A stretch of DNA of 64,000 nt, taken from NCBI GenBank assembly GCA_035539175.1, contig DATLIY010000007.1, positions 434,001 to 498,000 of the forward strand, written 5' to 3'. Shown here one piece after another: positions 9,201-16,161 of this stretch. Source of the stretch: Acidisarcina sp. GTDB lineage: Bacteria; Acidobacteriota; Terriglobia; Terriglobales; Acidobacteriaceae. Within the stretch, counting starts at the first letter, position 1, and every line of letters starts with the position of its first letter. The position numbers and the translations under genes were made by a program. The notes below the pieces were generated by a model that saw only the letters and a list, made by a program, of their open reading frames with translations, did not search any database and had not been told where the DNA came from.

Positions 9201-9927
9201 ACGAAACAGCCTTGCCAAATTCCGCATCGAAATTCTGCGTGGTGATTTTAGTTTCCGATAGAGCATCCATTGGCGGATTGATGACGATGATGCCCAGGAT
9301 CGGATCCTGATTGTCGGTTCCATCCAGCTCAAACGCCACTCCACCGAAGGCCTGGCCATCTACCTGGATCTGCTTGCTGCCCTGCGGGTTCTCGTCGGCT
9401 GCGTGGCTCCAACCTAACGGCTGCGCACCGGGAAGGAGCAATTGCAGGTTCGTGAAATTGCGATCGCCAATAGGTAGATCCTGAACTTCCCTCTGGGTAA
9501 AGGTGGTCGAGACATCCGCGCGGTCCGTCTTCAGCAGTGGGATGGCATCCGCATTGACCTCAACGCTCTCGGTCGATCCACCTACCTGGAGCTGCGCGTC
9601 AACCTTCAAGGATTGGTCGGCGTAAACCTGAATGCCCTTTGTCTCAGAGCTCTTAAATCCGGCCATCACGACCTTCACGCTGTAGAGATCTGGGATCAGA
9701 TGCTCTGCGCGATACTCGCCGGAAGCATTGGTTTGGATCGAGTCGCTGGTTCCCTTATTGGTGTCTGTAACAGTAACTGTTGCATTCGGAATAGCGGCGC
9801 CAGTGTTGTCGGTAACTGTGCCGTATAAGGAGCCATAGACAGCCTGGCCGAAACTGCTGGCCGGGATCATCAACCCCACGCAAGCGCACACCAAGAGCAA
9901 TAGTGCCTTGCACCTTGAAGCTTTCAT
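6268..9927 (-). CDS. Oar-like TonB-dependent receptor with carboxypeptidase-regulatory-like domain
   Basis: The 1219-residue product has a signal peptide (MKASRCKALLLLVCACVGLMIPASSFGQ), a CarboxypepD regulatory-like beta-sandwich at about 30-115 (GSLYGTVTDNTGAAIPNATV), a plug domain at about 120-240 and a long outer-membrane beta-barrel ending in SLRVQF, an aromatic C-terminus suited to barrel assembly. This size and order are typical of the Oar-like receptors that are numerous in Acidobacteria; they are thought to import large or complex substrates with TonB. No clear TonB box is visible. The neighbours (exported sugar enzymes, glycosidases, sugar-acid catabolism) suggest a glycan substrate, but this is inference. 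The gene has its own promoter region with LacI-type operator-like sequences and its own terminator. The TonB gene lies about 14 kb away on the same strand. Confidence 0.92.
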   Translation of the reverse strand: MKASRCKALLLLVCACVGLMIPASSFGQAVYGSLYGTVTDNTGAAIPNATVTVTDTNKGTSDSIQTNASGEYRAEHLIPDLYSVKVVMAGFKSSETKGIQVYADQSLKVDAQLQVGGSTESVEVNADAIPLLKTDRADVSTTFTQREVQDLPIGDRNFTNLQLLLPGAQPLGWSHAADENPQGSKQIQVDGQAFGGVAFELDGTDNQDPILGIIVINPPMDALSETKITTQNFDAEFGKAVSSIVTAQTKSGTNKFHGSIFDFRESAANLARDPFTQNPGPDGKITNTIFPSALKNQFGGSIGGPILKDKVFFFGDYQGVRQKVGTSATMTVPSKYLISTCLGQQTSPSGIAGCDFSEYVAAGATAGIYQGGPSRYPSDVIPASQLSPQALALLKLLQPYAPNTQGNLNGLKSNFAGSGTGLFNDNQWDVRGDYQANTKTHVFGRFSRFTSVLSGKTLFGAAGGAGTGLGNYGGNSSGADDSVALGVDIAVTSTLLTDVRLGYYRYNVIDSKYDAGTPFAKNLGIPGLNLDTTTTGAPGFNITDVGSFGGPSNSQAAGAQYGSGLNITRCNCPLIEKEDQGQIVNNWTKIIGNHSLKFGADIRYARNLRFPSDNDRTGLLSFGTGPSSNGVAGSGTGLGFATFVLGDVTSFGRYVSTKTNAKEFQPRDFFYVQDTWRMTNALTVNYGLRYEYYAPERVNGTANGALMDLKTGYLHVAGVGKVPLNMGWSPASFPLNPRVGIAYQLDPKTVIRMGYGRSFDIGVFGSMFGHVVTQNLPILATQSLNTGSPTGSVFKLSDGPVAATFPTVPSNGLLPAPGYAVSPKARPTTMRMPTVDAWNLSVQHSLTPTLSVTLAYVANKGTHTLSAGDGNNTNPNEAAINLPPQYSVTGNALHFDPLVPSADNPANGVVAPRSNGIIGISANGGTSNTNYLSRYYGLSLPACQDPAYAVPLDPEHGITPGRCGWTNGISYYGNDQDSHFSALQVTVAKQMSKGLSLTANYAWQRGIDYGNQFVTWQRNAQKGRNNDIREQQLVLYGLYQLPFGRNKQFASNVPGVVDEIIGGWQISPVMNWSSGLPFTLSDSGCKIPGSVPCYPNGSGKNLNVSLGGYNAQTHRHKFFDAPNGSLPPGFTYAALDTIGTAGRNDAFGPEFFNTDLAVQKNFPIYESVLAQFRMDAFNVFNHINLALPSGTLDQGPQYISSQAPGASPRQLQFSLRVQF

Positions 9928-10060
9928 ACGTTGTACCTCCCCAAAAAGCTACTTCCGGTTCTTGCTTGTTTCTGGCAGCTCGAGCCCGAACTTCAGGCAG
10001 GGCTATGTCGCCAGTTCTTTAGGTTTTGTTGTTGAACCAATTAGCATTACCGCGGAGAAG

Positions 10061-10090
10061 ACACTACGGCTTGCGATAGATGACTGTCAA
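10061..10090 (-). promoter_or_regulatory. candidate promoter of the receptor gene
   Basis: On the minus strand TTGACA (10090-10085) is followed after 18 bases by TAGTGT (10066-10061). The -35 box is perfect and the -10 box weak (3 of 6). The predicted leader is about 130 bases. Confidence 0.4.
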
Positions 10091-10112
10091 TCAATTCCTT
10101 ACGGGATTTATC

Positions 10113-10157
10113 TGTATTTAAATACAACCGTTTACATCGCATCCTGCGCAAACGTTT
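10113..10157. promoter_or_regulatory. paired LacI-type operator-like sites beside a 14-bp palindrome
   Basis: Two sites fit the LacI/GalR core AANCGNTT: AACCGTTT at 10126-10133, within TACAACCGTTTACA whose right half fits the family consensus, and AAACGTTT at 10150-10157. Their centres are 24 bases apart. Touching the first is a perfect palindrome, TGTATTTAAATACA (10113-10126). All lie 25-65 bases upstream of the candidate -35 box. No LacI-family gene is in the window, so the regulator would have to be elsewhere. Confidence 0.45.
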
Positions 10158-10423
10158 TTAAGGTCGCTTTCCGACTCTCAATCTAGCTTTGTTCCTTGAA
10201 TTATCCCCGGCAAACTTAAAGCGCGACGGCCCCCCTTTGACGGCGTAATGCAACCTGTTCCGACGGGCAAAACGCCATCAGACTGCGCGGAAATCGGAGC
10301 GATTGGAACGTTGGAGATTCTGTGCCGGAGCTGCGGTGGTGGAGTGGATCGACAGGCCGGAATCGCAAGCCTGGAGTGGTCTTTCTGCACTCGCACCTCG
10401 GGAATCGTACATTCTGCGGTCTT

Positions 10424-10455
10424 CCCTGGCGGATCGAACAACGGATCCGCCAGGG
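10424..10455 (-). other. stem-loop after the Gfo/Idh/MocA gene
   Basis: A perfect 12-bp stem (CCCTGGCGGATC with its complement) and an 8-base loop lie 9 bases beyond the stop codon. No T-run follows on the minus strand, so it may protect the mRNA 3' end or be a weak terminator. Confidence 0.55.
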
Positions 10456-10464
10456 AGGTGGGAC

Positions 10465-11700
10465 TTAGTACGGCTGCTTAGTGGTTTTTGCTTCGGCAAG
10501 GGTGACGCGGCGCTTCTCGCGATATGCGAGATTGGCCATATGTGCGGCGATAGCTGAGTTGTAGCCCACCTCCACCGGCGCATTCGTCTTCTGATTCCTG
10601 GAACGGATGCACTCCATCCAGTTCGCCATGTGATCCTTGCTCTGCGATTCTCCAGTGAGGTTTACGCCATTGGGCCGATTCAGCTTCTCAGGATAGTAGT
10701 TGATGCCCGAGGTATATTTTCCGGTGACCATATCCGTCGCGCCGCTGACGTGCTCGATGGTGCCGTCGCTGCCGAGAATCCTCTCTCCCAGGCCGAAGTG
10801 GTGATTGCTGAAGGTGGATTGCCACAGCACAATCGTCTCGGGATACTCCATCGTGACCGCAATCGTGTCCGGAACCTGGCGGCCATCCTTCTCTGAGAAG
10901 ACACCGCCTGACATGGTCACGGCCTCCGGCTCCTTCAGGTTGAGAGCTGTCTGGATCCAGGCAATCTGATGAACCATGTTCTCCGTAATGTTGCCGCCGG
11001 AAAACTCCCAGAAGAGCCGCCAGTTGATGAATTTGTTCCCATCAAACTCTGACTTGGGCCGGCCATCCAGGAAGAGATTCCAGTTGACGTGATCGGGATT
11101 GCAATCGCTGGGGACAGGGCGCACCCATTGTCCATGGCCGTGCGGAGTGTTGCGGCTCATCCATGCCTCGACCAGGGCAACCTTGCCGACCAGACCGTCG
11201 TCGATCCATTTCCGCGCGTCGGCCAGATCTCCGTCGCTCTCATGCTGCAAGCCAAGCTGCACCACCTGCTTGGAGTTCTGCGCTGCTTTCAGGCAGGCCT
11301 CAGCCTCTGCAATGTTCCACGTCATGGTCTTCTCGCAATAGACATCCTTGCCCGCGGCGAGCGTGGCCAGCATATGCTCTGCATGGAGATGCAGCGGAGT
11401 GGCTACGATGACAGCATCCACGTCCTTGCGTTCGAGAAGGCGCCGCGGATCGTCATACAGTTCGGCACCGGGAACAAGAGTCTTTGCCCGATCGCGGTTC
11501 CGCGAATAGACATCAGCGATTGCTACACATTCCACATCCGGCTGCCGAAGCGCATCCTTCAGATCCTGTGTCCCACGATCGCCAGCGCCGATAAGGCCAA
11601 AGCGAATGCGATTGTTGGCTCCCAAGGCACGCGCTGAAGGATATGCCGCCATTACCGCAGCACCGGCTGCGATGCCACCCACGAATTCCCGTCGATTCAT
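10465..11700 (-). CDS. Tat-exported Gfo/Idh/MocA-family sugar oxidoreductase
   Basis: The 411-residue product opens with a Tat signal (MNRREFVGGIAAGAAVMAAYPSARA). A Rossmann NAD(P) motif follows (GLIGAGDRGTQD, about 35-46). The family EKP motif is EKT here (residues 123-125, YCEKTMTWN). The C-terminal half is the usual alpha/beta dimerisation and substrate domain, with the GGNITENMVHQIAW segment that holds the catalytic-region His. Members oxidise or interconvert sugars with tightly bound NAD(P). Export with cofactor bound is known for Zymomonas glucose-fructose oxidoreductase, also in this family. It is the last gene of a minus-strand run with two exported TIM-barrel sugar enzymes, which points to extracytoplasmic oxidation and isomerisation of a sugar or glycoside. 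The substrate is unknown. Confidence 0.87.
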   Translation of the reverse strand: MNRREFVGGIAAGAAVMAAYPSARALGANNRIRFGLIGAGDRGTQDLKDALRQPDVECVAIADVYSRNRDRAKTLVPGAELYDDPRRLLERKDVDAVIVATPLHLHAEHMLATLAAGKDVYCEKTMTWNIAEAEACLKAAQNSKQVVQLGLQHESDGDLADARKWIDDGLVGKVALVEAWMSRNTPHGHGQWVRPVPSDCNPDHVNWNLFLDGRPKSEFDGNKFINWRLFWEFSGGNITENMVHQIAWIQTALNLKEPEAVTMSGGVFSEKDGRQVPDTIAVTMEYPETIVLWQSTFSNHHFGLGERILGSDGTIEHVSGATDMVTGKYTSGINYYPEKLNRPNGVNLTGESQSKDHMANWMECIRSRNQKTNAPVEVGYNSAIAAHMANLAYREKRRVTLAEAKTTKQPY

Positions 11701-11725
11701 TCCCTAACCCCTTCTTACTGTTTTT

Positions 11726-12715
11726 TCAAACCAATGCGCCGGCAGTCTCCAACGCAACCTTCATTCCAGCCCAGCTCTGGCGGGACGATTCCTCCGGTGT
11801 ACCTGCTCCACGCCAGTGCGTCTCCAGACTCACGGCATGGCGATACCCCATCGCCTTCAATGCCTTGAATTGCTCCGCCCAATGAATGACGCCTTTACCA
11901 ACCGGCTCCCATTCGTAACCGCCACCGGACTTTATTACAGTGTCCTTGCAGTGGCAGTGACCAATACGATTCTTCGGCAACAGGTCCCAGCCATTGGGGA
12001 AAGGAGTTTCGCCAAGTGCAGCCGCATTTCCTGGATCCCAGTTCAGCATCAGGTGTGGCGAAGGCACCGCGGCCAGCACCTTTGCGGCTTCCGCCCCTGT
12101 ACCGGTATTGCAGGCCATCTCGTTCTCCAAAATAAAGATGAGTCCCTGCCTGCCCAGTTTTTCTGCTGCATCCTGCAACTTGGCATTGATTGCCTTGCGG
12201 TACGGAGCAGGATCATCCAGTCTCCAGAAATCGAAGCCCCGGACGCGATCCGTCTGGAAGGCCTTCGCCAACTCGATGCTCTTGTCCAGTACGTGATCCT
12301 GGTCTTTGAAAGTGAAGGCGGCGTTGAATTGATCATGCTTCGGGCTGAACTTCGACAGCGGAGCGTCCGGCCAGTCCACCTTGAAGAGCGGGCTGGCAAT
12401 ATCGGTCACGCGCAGTTGGTATTTCGCCAGGATGCGACGCGCCTCGGCGATCTCTGCCGCGTCGAGCGCAAGAATGTTCTTCTTCCACAGATCCCTCAAC
12501 TCGACCCACTGCATGCCGAACTCCTGCGATGCCACAGCGCAGGCATGGTCGAAGTCCTGAGAGATCTCGTCCGTGATAACCGCGATCCTGAAGGGAGACT
12601 TCAACCGTGACATTTTTGCAATCTCCGAACCAATGGCTTTCGAGGGTGAAAGCCCGGCGGCAGCCATAGCAGCACCCACCCCAACCAGAAAACTACGGCG
12701 ATTCACATCCGACAT
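11726..12715 (-). CDS. Tat-exported xylose-isomerase-like TIM-barrel sugar epimerase/isomerase
   Basis: I place the start at ATG 12715, preceded by a purine-rich SD (GGAGGGGAGAAGAG); an upstream in-frame start would overlap the preceding gene. The 329-residue product has a Tat signal (NRRSFLVGVGAAMAAAGLSPSKA). The body is an AP-endonuclease-2/xylose-isomerase-like TIM barrel: IAVITDEIS at the first strand, a Glu strand (IFILENEMACNTG), MLNWDPGNA and the C-terminal HCHCKD and VSLETHWRG metal-site strands. Relatives are hydroxypyruvate isomerases, sugar-phosphate or keto-sugar epimerases and 3-keto-glycoside lyases. An exported member cannot act on cytoplasmic sugar phosphates, so a free sugar or keto-glycoside is more likely. 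It lies between a similar enzyme and an exported Gfo/Idh/MocA oxidoreductase. Confidence 0.84.
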   Translation of the reverse strand: MSDVNRRSFLVGVGAAMAAAGLSPSKAIGSEIAKMSRLKSPFRIAVITDEISQDFDHACAVASQEFGMQWVELRDLWKKNILALDAAEIAEARRILAKYQLRVTDIASPLFKVDWPDAPLSKFSPKHDQFNAAFTFKDQDHVLDKSIELAKAFQTDRVRGFDFWRLDDPAPYRKAINAKLQDAAEKLGRQGLIFILENEMACNTGTGAEAAKVLAAVPSPHLMLNWDPGNAAALGETPFPNGWDLLPKNRIGHCHCKDTVIKSGGGYEWEPVGKGVIHWAEQFKALKAMGYRHAVSLETHWRGAGTPEESSRQSWAGMKVALETAGALV

Positions 12716-12764
12716 CTCTTCTCCCCTCCATCTATTCCGAAGCTCGTCCTGAAGCCGACAGGCC

Positions 12765-13631
12765 CTAGGCCTTATCGTTCCTTCCGGCAAGAACCCCGCG
12801 CATGTAAGCGAAGCTCTCCATCATGCCCGGCATGGGATCGTCTGGATGAATCTCATATTCCAGATCCACACAGCCCTTGTAGTTCTGCTCGATCAGCGCG
12901 TTGAAGATAGCAGGAATCGGCATAAGCCCTTCGCCGACCGCCACCTGGCTATCCCGGCTATGGAAGTCCGTCAGGTCCTTGATGTGCATGTCGAAGAGAC
13001 GCGGTCCGCACTGCTTGATGGCGTCCACCACGTTTGTTCCGGCGCGCTCGGCGTGTCCTGCATCCAGGCAAACGCCCATCCGCGGGTCCATCCCCTGTAC
13101 GGCCTTCAACGAGTCCAGGGGCGAGGGGAACTGCTTATCCTCGGGGCCATGATTGTGGATCGCAATTCGAATGTCATATTCTTTGGCGAACTTCTCGATG
13201 CGGGGAAGCGTCTCCCGCGTGGGGCCCGCCACGATCAGCGAGATTCCCGCCAGCTTGCAGTATTCGAACTTGGGCCGCATGTCGGCATCGTCATCTTTTG
13301 TCATGTAGATGGTGCCCGCCGCGGTCAGTTCGATTCCGGCATCGCGATAGACTGCGGCTGCCTGTTTGATCTCCGCGGGAGTGCCCATCGGCAGGTGGAA
13401 GTCCTTCACGTTCAGGTAGGGCGTTCGCAATTGTTTGAGATCCGCGATAACCTGCTGGGGTTGAAATTTTCTCAGGGAGAAGCTCGCTACTCCGAGCCGA
13501 ATGGGAGATGATGACTCTTTCTTATTGCTGTCATTAGCTGCAGCAAGGGATGCATGAGGAGAGAGAAGCGCGGCAGTTGCTGCCAGGGCGCCTCCACGAA
13601 GGAAGCCACGTCGACTCGCTGTCTGGATCAT
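12765..13631 (-). CDS. Tat-exported xylose-isomerase-like TIM-barrel sugar enzyme, first gene of the operon
   Basis: The 288-residue product from ATG 13631 carries a Tat signal (MIQTASRRGFLRGGALAATAALLSPHASLAA) and a TIM barrel of the sugar phosphate isomerase/epimerase type: LGVASFSLR at strand one, IAIHNHGPEDK, MGVCLDAGHAERAG and GCVDLEYEIHPDDP, which supply the His, Asp and Glu metal ligands. A TTG at 13667 is in frame, but it is part of a -35-like TTGACA. No SD precedes the ATG, which fits a leaderless message. It leads a minus-strand run with a second TIM barrel and a Gfo/Idh/MocA oxidoreductase, all exported. The two TIM barrels differ clearly in sequence, so they probably do different steps. 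The substrate is unknown. Confidence 0.83.
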   Translation of the reverse strand: MIQTASRRGFLRGGALAATAALLSPHASLAAANDSNKKESSSPIRLGVASFSLRKFQPQQVIADLKQLRTPYLNVKDFHLPMGTPAEIKQAAAVYRDAGIELTAAGTIYMTKDDDADMRPKFEYCKLAGISLIVAGPTRETLPRIEKFAKEYDIRIAIHNHGPEDKQFPSPLDSLKAVQGMDPRMGVCLDAGHAERAGTNVVDAIKQCGPRLFDMHIKDLTDFHSRDSQVAVGEGLMPIPAIFNALIEQNYKGCVDLEYEIHPDDPMPGMMESFAYMRGVLAGRNDKA

Positions 13632-13974
13632 GCACGGAAATCTACGACGCAGATATGGGTATGTCAAGCTATCTTACACATTTAAAAATCGTTGACGATA
13701 GCCTATCCATTACGGGCACAATTCCTATCGCTCGGAGCACGGTGGAAACCTTGAGGAACGTGGTCTTTACGCCACAACTTTCACCTCTGGCGCAAATTGA
13801 CAGCTCCACAACCCCACTGCTACCGTCATCTGTAAGGTTGCCTGACAGATACTTCACACCCATCCATTTCCTGCTCCCCCGCGCTAATTTTGCAAAACCA
13901 AAGAGCAGACGGTCTTGAGAGGGGTCTGTGACCTGCGGCCCATAACACAGGATCCACAACGGCGAGGAATTCGA
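13632..13974. other. 343-base divergent intergenic region
   Basis: It separates the minus-strand Tat enzyme run from the plus-strand MFS gene. It contains a strong minus-strand promoter candidate at its left edge, an inverted repeat GCTATC/GATAGC (13668-13673 and 13697-13702) that could be an operator, and a weaker plus-strand candidate with a perfect TTGACA (13797-13802) and TACCGT after 18 bases. No gene was seen. Confidence 0.5.
13639..13667 (-). promoter_or_regulatory. promoter placing +1 at the ATG (candidate leaderless transcript)
   Basis: On the minus strand TTGACA (13667-13662), 17 bases, then TAGATT (13644-13639). The expected transcription start 6-8 bases further on falls at about 13632, next to ATG 13631. 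The lack of an SD before that ATG fits. Confidence 0.55.
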
Positions 13975-15276
13975 ATGAACAAGGCGCAGAGCGTCGACGA
14001 GAGCGTGATGTACCGCCCTAAGGACAACAGCAACCGCATGCGCTGGGTCCTCTGCGCGCTGCTTTTTCTGGCCACCACAACCAACTATATGGACCGCGTG
14101 GTCCTGGGCATTCTCGCTCCATTGCTGGAAAAAGATATGCATTGGACCGAGAACAGCTATGGCAACATGGTGGCGAGTTTTACCTTCGCCTACGCCCTGG
14201 CTTACCTGCTCTCCGGACGCATCGTCGATCGCTTTGGCACCCGGCGCGGATACGGTCTGTTTGTCGGCATCTGGAGCCTGTCTTCGCTGGCACATGCATT
14301 CGTCCACAGCGTCGTCGGATTCGGAACTGCCCGCTTCTTTCTGGGTATTGGTGAGTCCGGCAACTTTCCCGCCGCGTTGAAGGCGGTGGCCGAGTGGTTC
14401 CCAAAAGAGGAGCGCGCCCTTGCGACGGGAATCTTCAACTCCGGCACCAATTTCGCCGCCCTGCTGGCTCCTGCCCTGATTCCTTATATCGCCCTGCGCT
14501 GGGGATGGCGCTACGCATTCGTCTTCACCGCCGGCTTGAGCATGTTATGGCTGATCCTCTGGATGGCCTTTCCCTACAATCGCCTGCGGCCGCATGGCGA
14601 ACTACTTACGCAGAGCGCCGTTCAACTGGAAGAGTTGACCGAGCAGCGTTCCTTTACCTCGCTGCTGCTGGATCGCGGAACGCTGGCTTTTGCCGCCGGT
14701 AAATTTCTCACCGATCCTGCGTGGTGGTTCTATCTATTCTGGGGACCGAAGTTTCTCAGCAGCCAGTTTCATATGTCGCTCAAGCAGATGAGCATTCCTC
14801 TGACCATCATCTACTTTGGTGCAAGCTTCGGCAGCATCCTTGGAGGATGGCTCTCCGGAATGTGGATGAAGCGCGGACATACGGTGAACTTCAGCAGGAA
14901 GGCCGCAATGGCCATCTGCGGGGTTTTCGCTCTGCCGGTTGTCATGGCAAGCCACATTCCAAACTTCTGGATCACCGTTGCGGTGATCACCGTCGCGGCG
15001 GCGGCCCATCAGGGCTGGTCGGCCAACATATTCTCTACGCCATCCGACCTCTTCCGCGCAGGCTCGGTTGCTACGGTGGTTGGAATTGGCGGAACAGCAG
15101 GCGCGCTCGGCGGTACGGTCTTCGCCAAGCTCGCCGGCTATATGCTCAATCGTACGCATAACTACTCCACCCTCTTCGTGATTTGTGGATGCAGTTATCT
15201 GGTAGCCATGCTTTTCTTCCAGGTAATGGTTCCACAACTCAGCCATAATCGAGGCCGCGCCGCAACCGATGCTTAA
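13975..15276 (+). CDS. MFS sugar-acid (hexuronate-type) transporter
   Basis: The 433-residue product has 12 predicted membrane segments and belongs to the anion:cation symporter branch of the major facilitator superfamily, with ExuT/GudP-like marks: TTTNYMDRVVLGILAPLL in the first segment, GRIVDRFGTRRG in loop 2-3 and FFLGIGESGNFPAALKAVAEWFPKEERALATG across segments 4-5. It would import a sugar acid such as a hexuronate or aldonate with protons. The start is ATG 13975, with GCGAGG 7 bases upstream; longer in-frame starts lack an SD. It is the first gene of a plus-strand run with SDR, KDPG aldolase, LarA-like and PfkB genes, which supports a sugar-acid substrate. Its stop codon sits in the loop of a perfect hairpin. 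Confidence 0.88.
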   Translation: MNKAQSVDESVMYRPKDNSNRMRWVLCALLFLATTTNYMDRVVLGILAPLLEKDMHWTENSYGNMVASFTFAYALAYLLSGRIVDRFGTRRGYGLFVGIWSLSSLAHAFVHSVVGFGTARFFLGIGESGNFPAALKAVAEWFPKEERALATGIFNSGTNFAALLAPALIPYIALRWGWRYAFVFTAGLSMLWLILWMAFPYNRLRPHGELLTQSAVQLEELTEQRSFTSLLLDRGTLAFAAGKFLTDPAWWFYLFWGPKFLSSQFHMSLKQMSIPLTIIYFGASFGSILGGWLSGMWMKRGHTVNFSRKAAMAICGVFALPVVMASHIPNFWITVAVITVAAAAHQGWSANIFSTPSDLFRAGSVATVVGIGGTAGALGGTVFAKLAGYMLNRTHNYSTLFVICGCSYLVAMLFFQVMVPQLSHNRGRAATDA

Positions 15277-15288
15277 GCATCGGTTGCG
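15261..15288 (+). other. stem-loop carrying the MFS stop codon in its loop
   Basis: Perfect 12-bp stem (CGCAACCGATGC and its complement) around a TTAA loop; the TAA stop is at 15274-15276. No T-run follows. It lies between the transporter and SDR genes and could act as an mRNA-processing or stability element. Confidence 0.6.
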
Positions 15289-15350
15289 CAGGACGCCATA
15301 GTTCTGCAAACCAAAAATCGAAATCCAGATCAGCAGAAGGAGCATGTACG

Positions 15351-16127
15351 TTGGGAAATTCACTTTTTTCTTTGGAAGGCAGAACCGCGGTTGTTGTCGG
15401 AGGTACTACTGGAATTGGCCATGCACTCTCACTGGGCCTGGCCGAAGCGGGAGCCGATGTAATTGCATCCGCGCGACGGCAGGATCAGGTGGAAGCGATC
15501 GCCGCTGAAATCGAAGCCAAGGGGCGCAAGACCCTGCGAATCACTTCGGACGTCCGCGATAGAAATTCGCTCGAGAATTTATCGAGCACGGTACTGAATT
15601 CCTTCGGCAAAGTCGACATCCTGGTGAATTGCGCAGGCATCACGAAGCGTGCACCCAGTCTCGATTTCCCCGAAGACTCATGGAACGACATCCTGGACAC
15701 GAACCTTACCGGAACGATGCGGAGCTGCCAGGTATTTGGCAAGCACATGCTGAGCCGGGGTTACGGACGCATCATCAACATAGCGTCGATCTCGACCTTT
15801 CTCGGCTTGTTTGAGGTCACAGCTTATGGAGCAAGCAAAGCGGCTGTCGGCGAATTGACGAAGTCCCTGGCGGTGGAGTGGTCACGCCACGGAGTGATGG
15901 TGAATGCAATTGCACCCGGATTCTTCCGCACCGCTTTGAATGCAGCGCTGCTGGATGGAACGGATCGGGGCCGGGAAATCCTTACCCGCAGCCCGATGGG
16001 CCGTTTTGGAAAGATTGAGGAGTTGGTCGGCGCCGCGGTCTTCCTTGCATCCGAGGCAGCCAGCTTTATTACCGGCGAAATCCTCGTGGTGGATGGCGGC
16101 TATCTTGCCAGCGGTGTGAATCGGTAG
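15351..16127 (+). CDS. SDR-family sugar-acid dehydrogenase (gluconate 5-dehydrogenase/KduD-like)
   Basis: The 258-residue protein is a classical short-chain dehydrogenase: a cofactor loop GGTTGIGHA (about 17-25), a NCAG strand motif, an active-site Ser in NIASIST and the catalytic YGASK. The C-terminal segment IAPGFFRTALNAALLDG followed by RSPMGRFGKIEELVGAAVFLAS resembles gluconate 5-dehydrogenase and 2-keto-3-deoxygluconate (KduD) enzymes, which interconvert hydroxy and keto sugar acids with NAD(P). The start is TTG 15351, with AAGGAG 7 bases upstream; the nearby ATG is out of frame. Its place between a sugar-acid transporter and a KDPG aldolase supports a role in sugar-acid breakdown. Whether it reduces a uronate or oxidises an aldonate cannot be told. 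Confidence 0.85.
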   Translation: MGNSLFSLEGRTAVVVGGTTGIGHALSLGLAEAGADVIASARRQDQVEAIAAEIEAKGRKTLRITSDVRDRNSLENLSSTVLNSFGKVDILVNCAGITKRAPSLDFPEDSWNDILDTNLTGTMRSCQVFGKHMLSRGYGRIINIASISTFLGLFEVTAYGASKAAVGELTKSLAVEWSRHGVMVNAIAPGFFRTALNAALLDGTDRGREILTRSPMGRFGKIEELVGAAVFLASEAASFITGEILVVDGGYLASGVNR

Positions 16128-16161
16128 AAACAGGAACCTGTACAGCAAAATAAGGACGTTG

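Larger units (their letters stand above)
9928..10464. other. 537-base intergenic region: receptor promoter, operator-like sites and a stem-loop
   Basis: No convincing gene lies here. From right to left on the minus strand it holds a stem-loop just after the oxidoreductase stop, an unremarkable stretch, two LacI-type operator-like sites, a 14-bp palindrome, a promoter-like pair and a leader of about 130 bases before the receptor ATG. Short open frames in the right half have no SD and no recognisable content. Confidence 0.6.
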
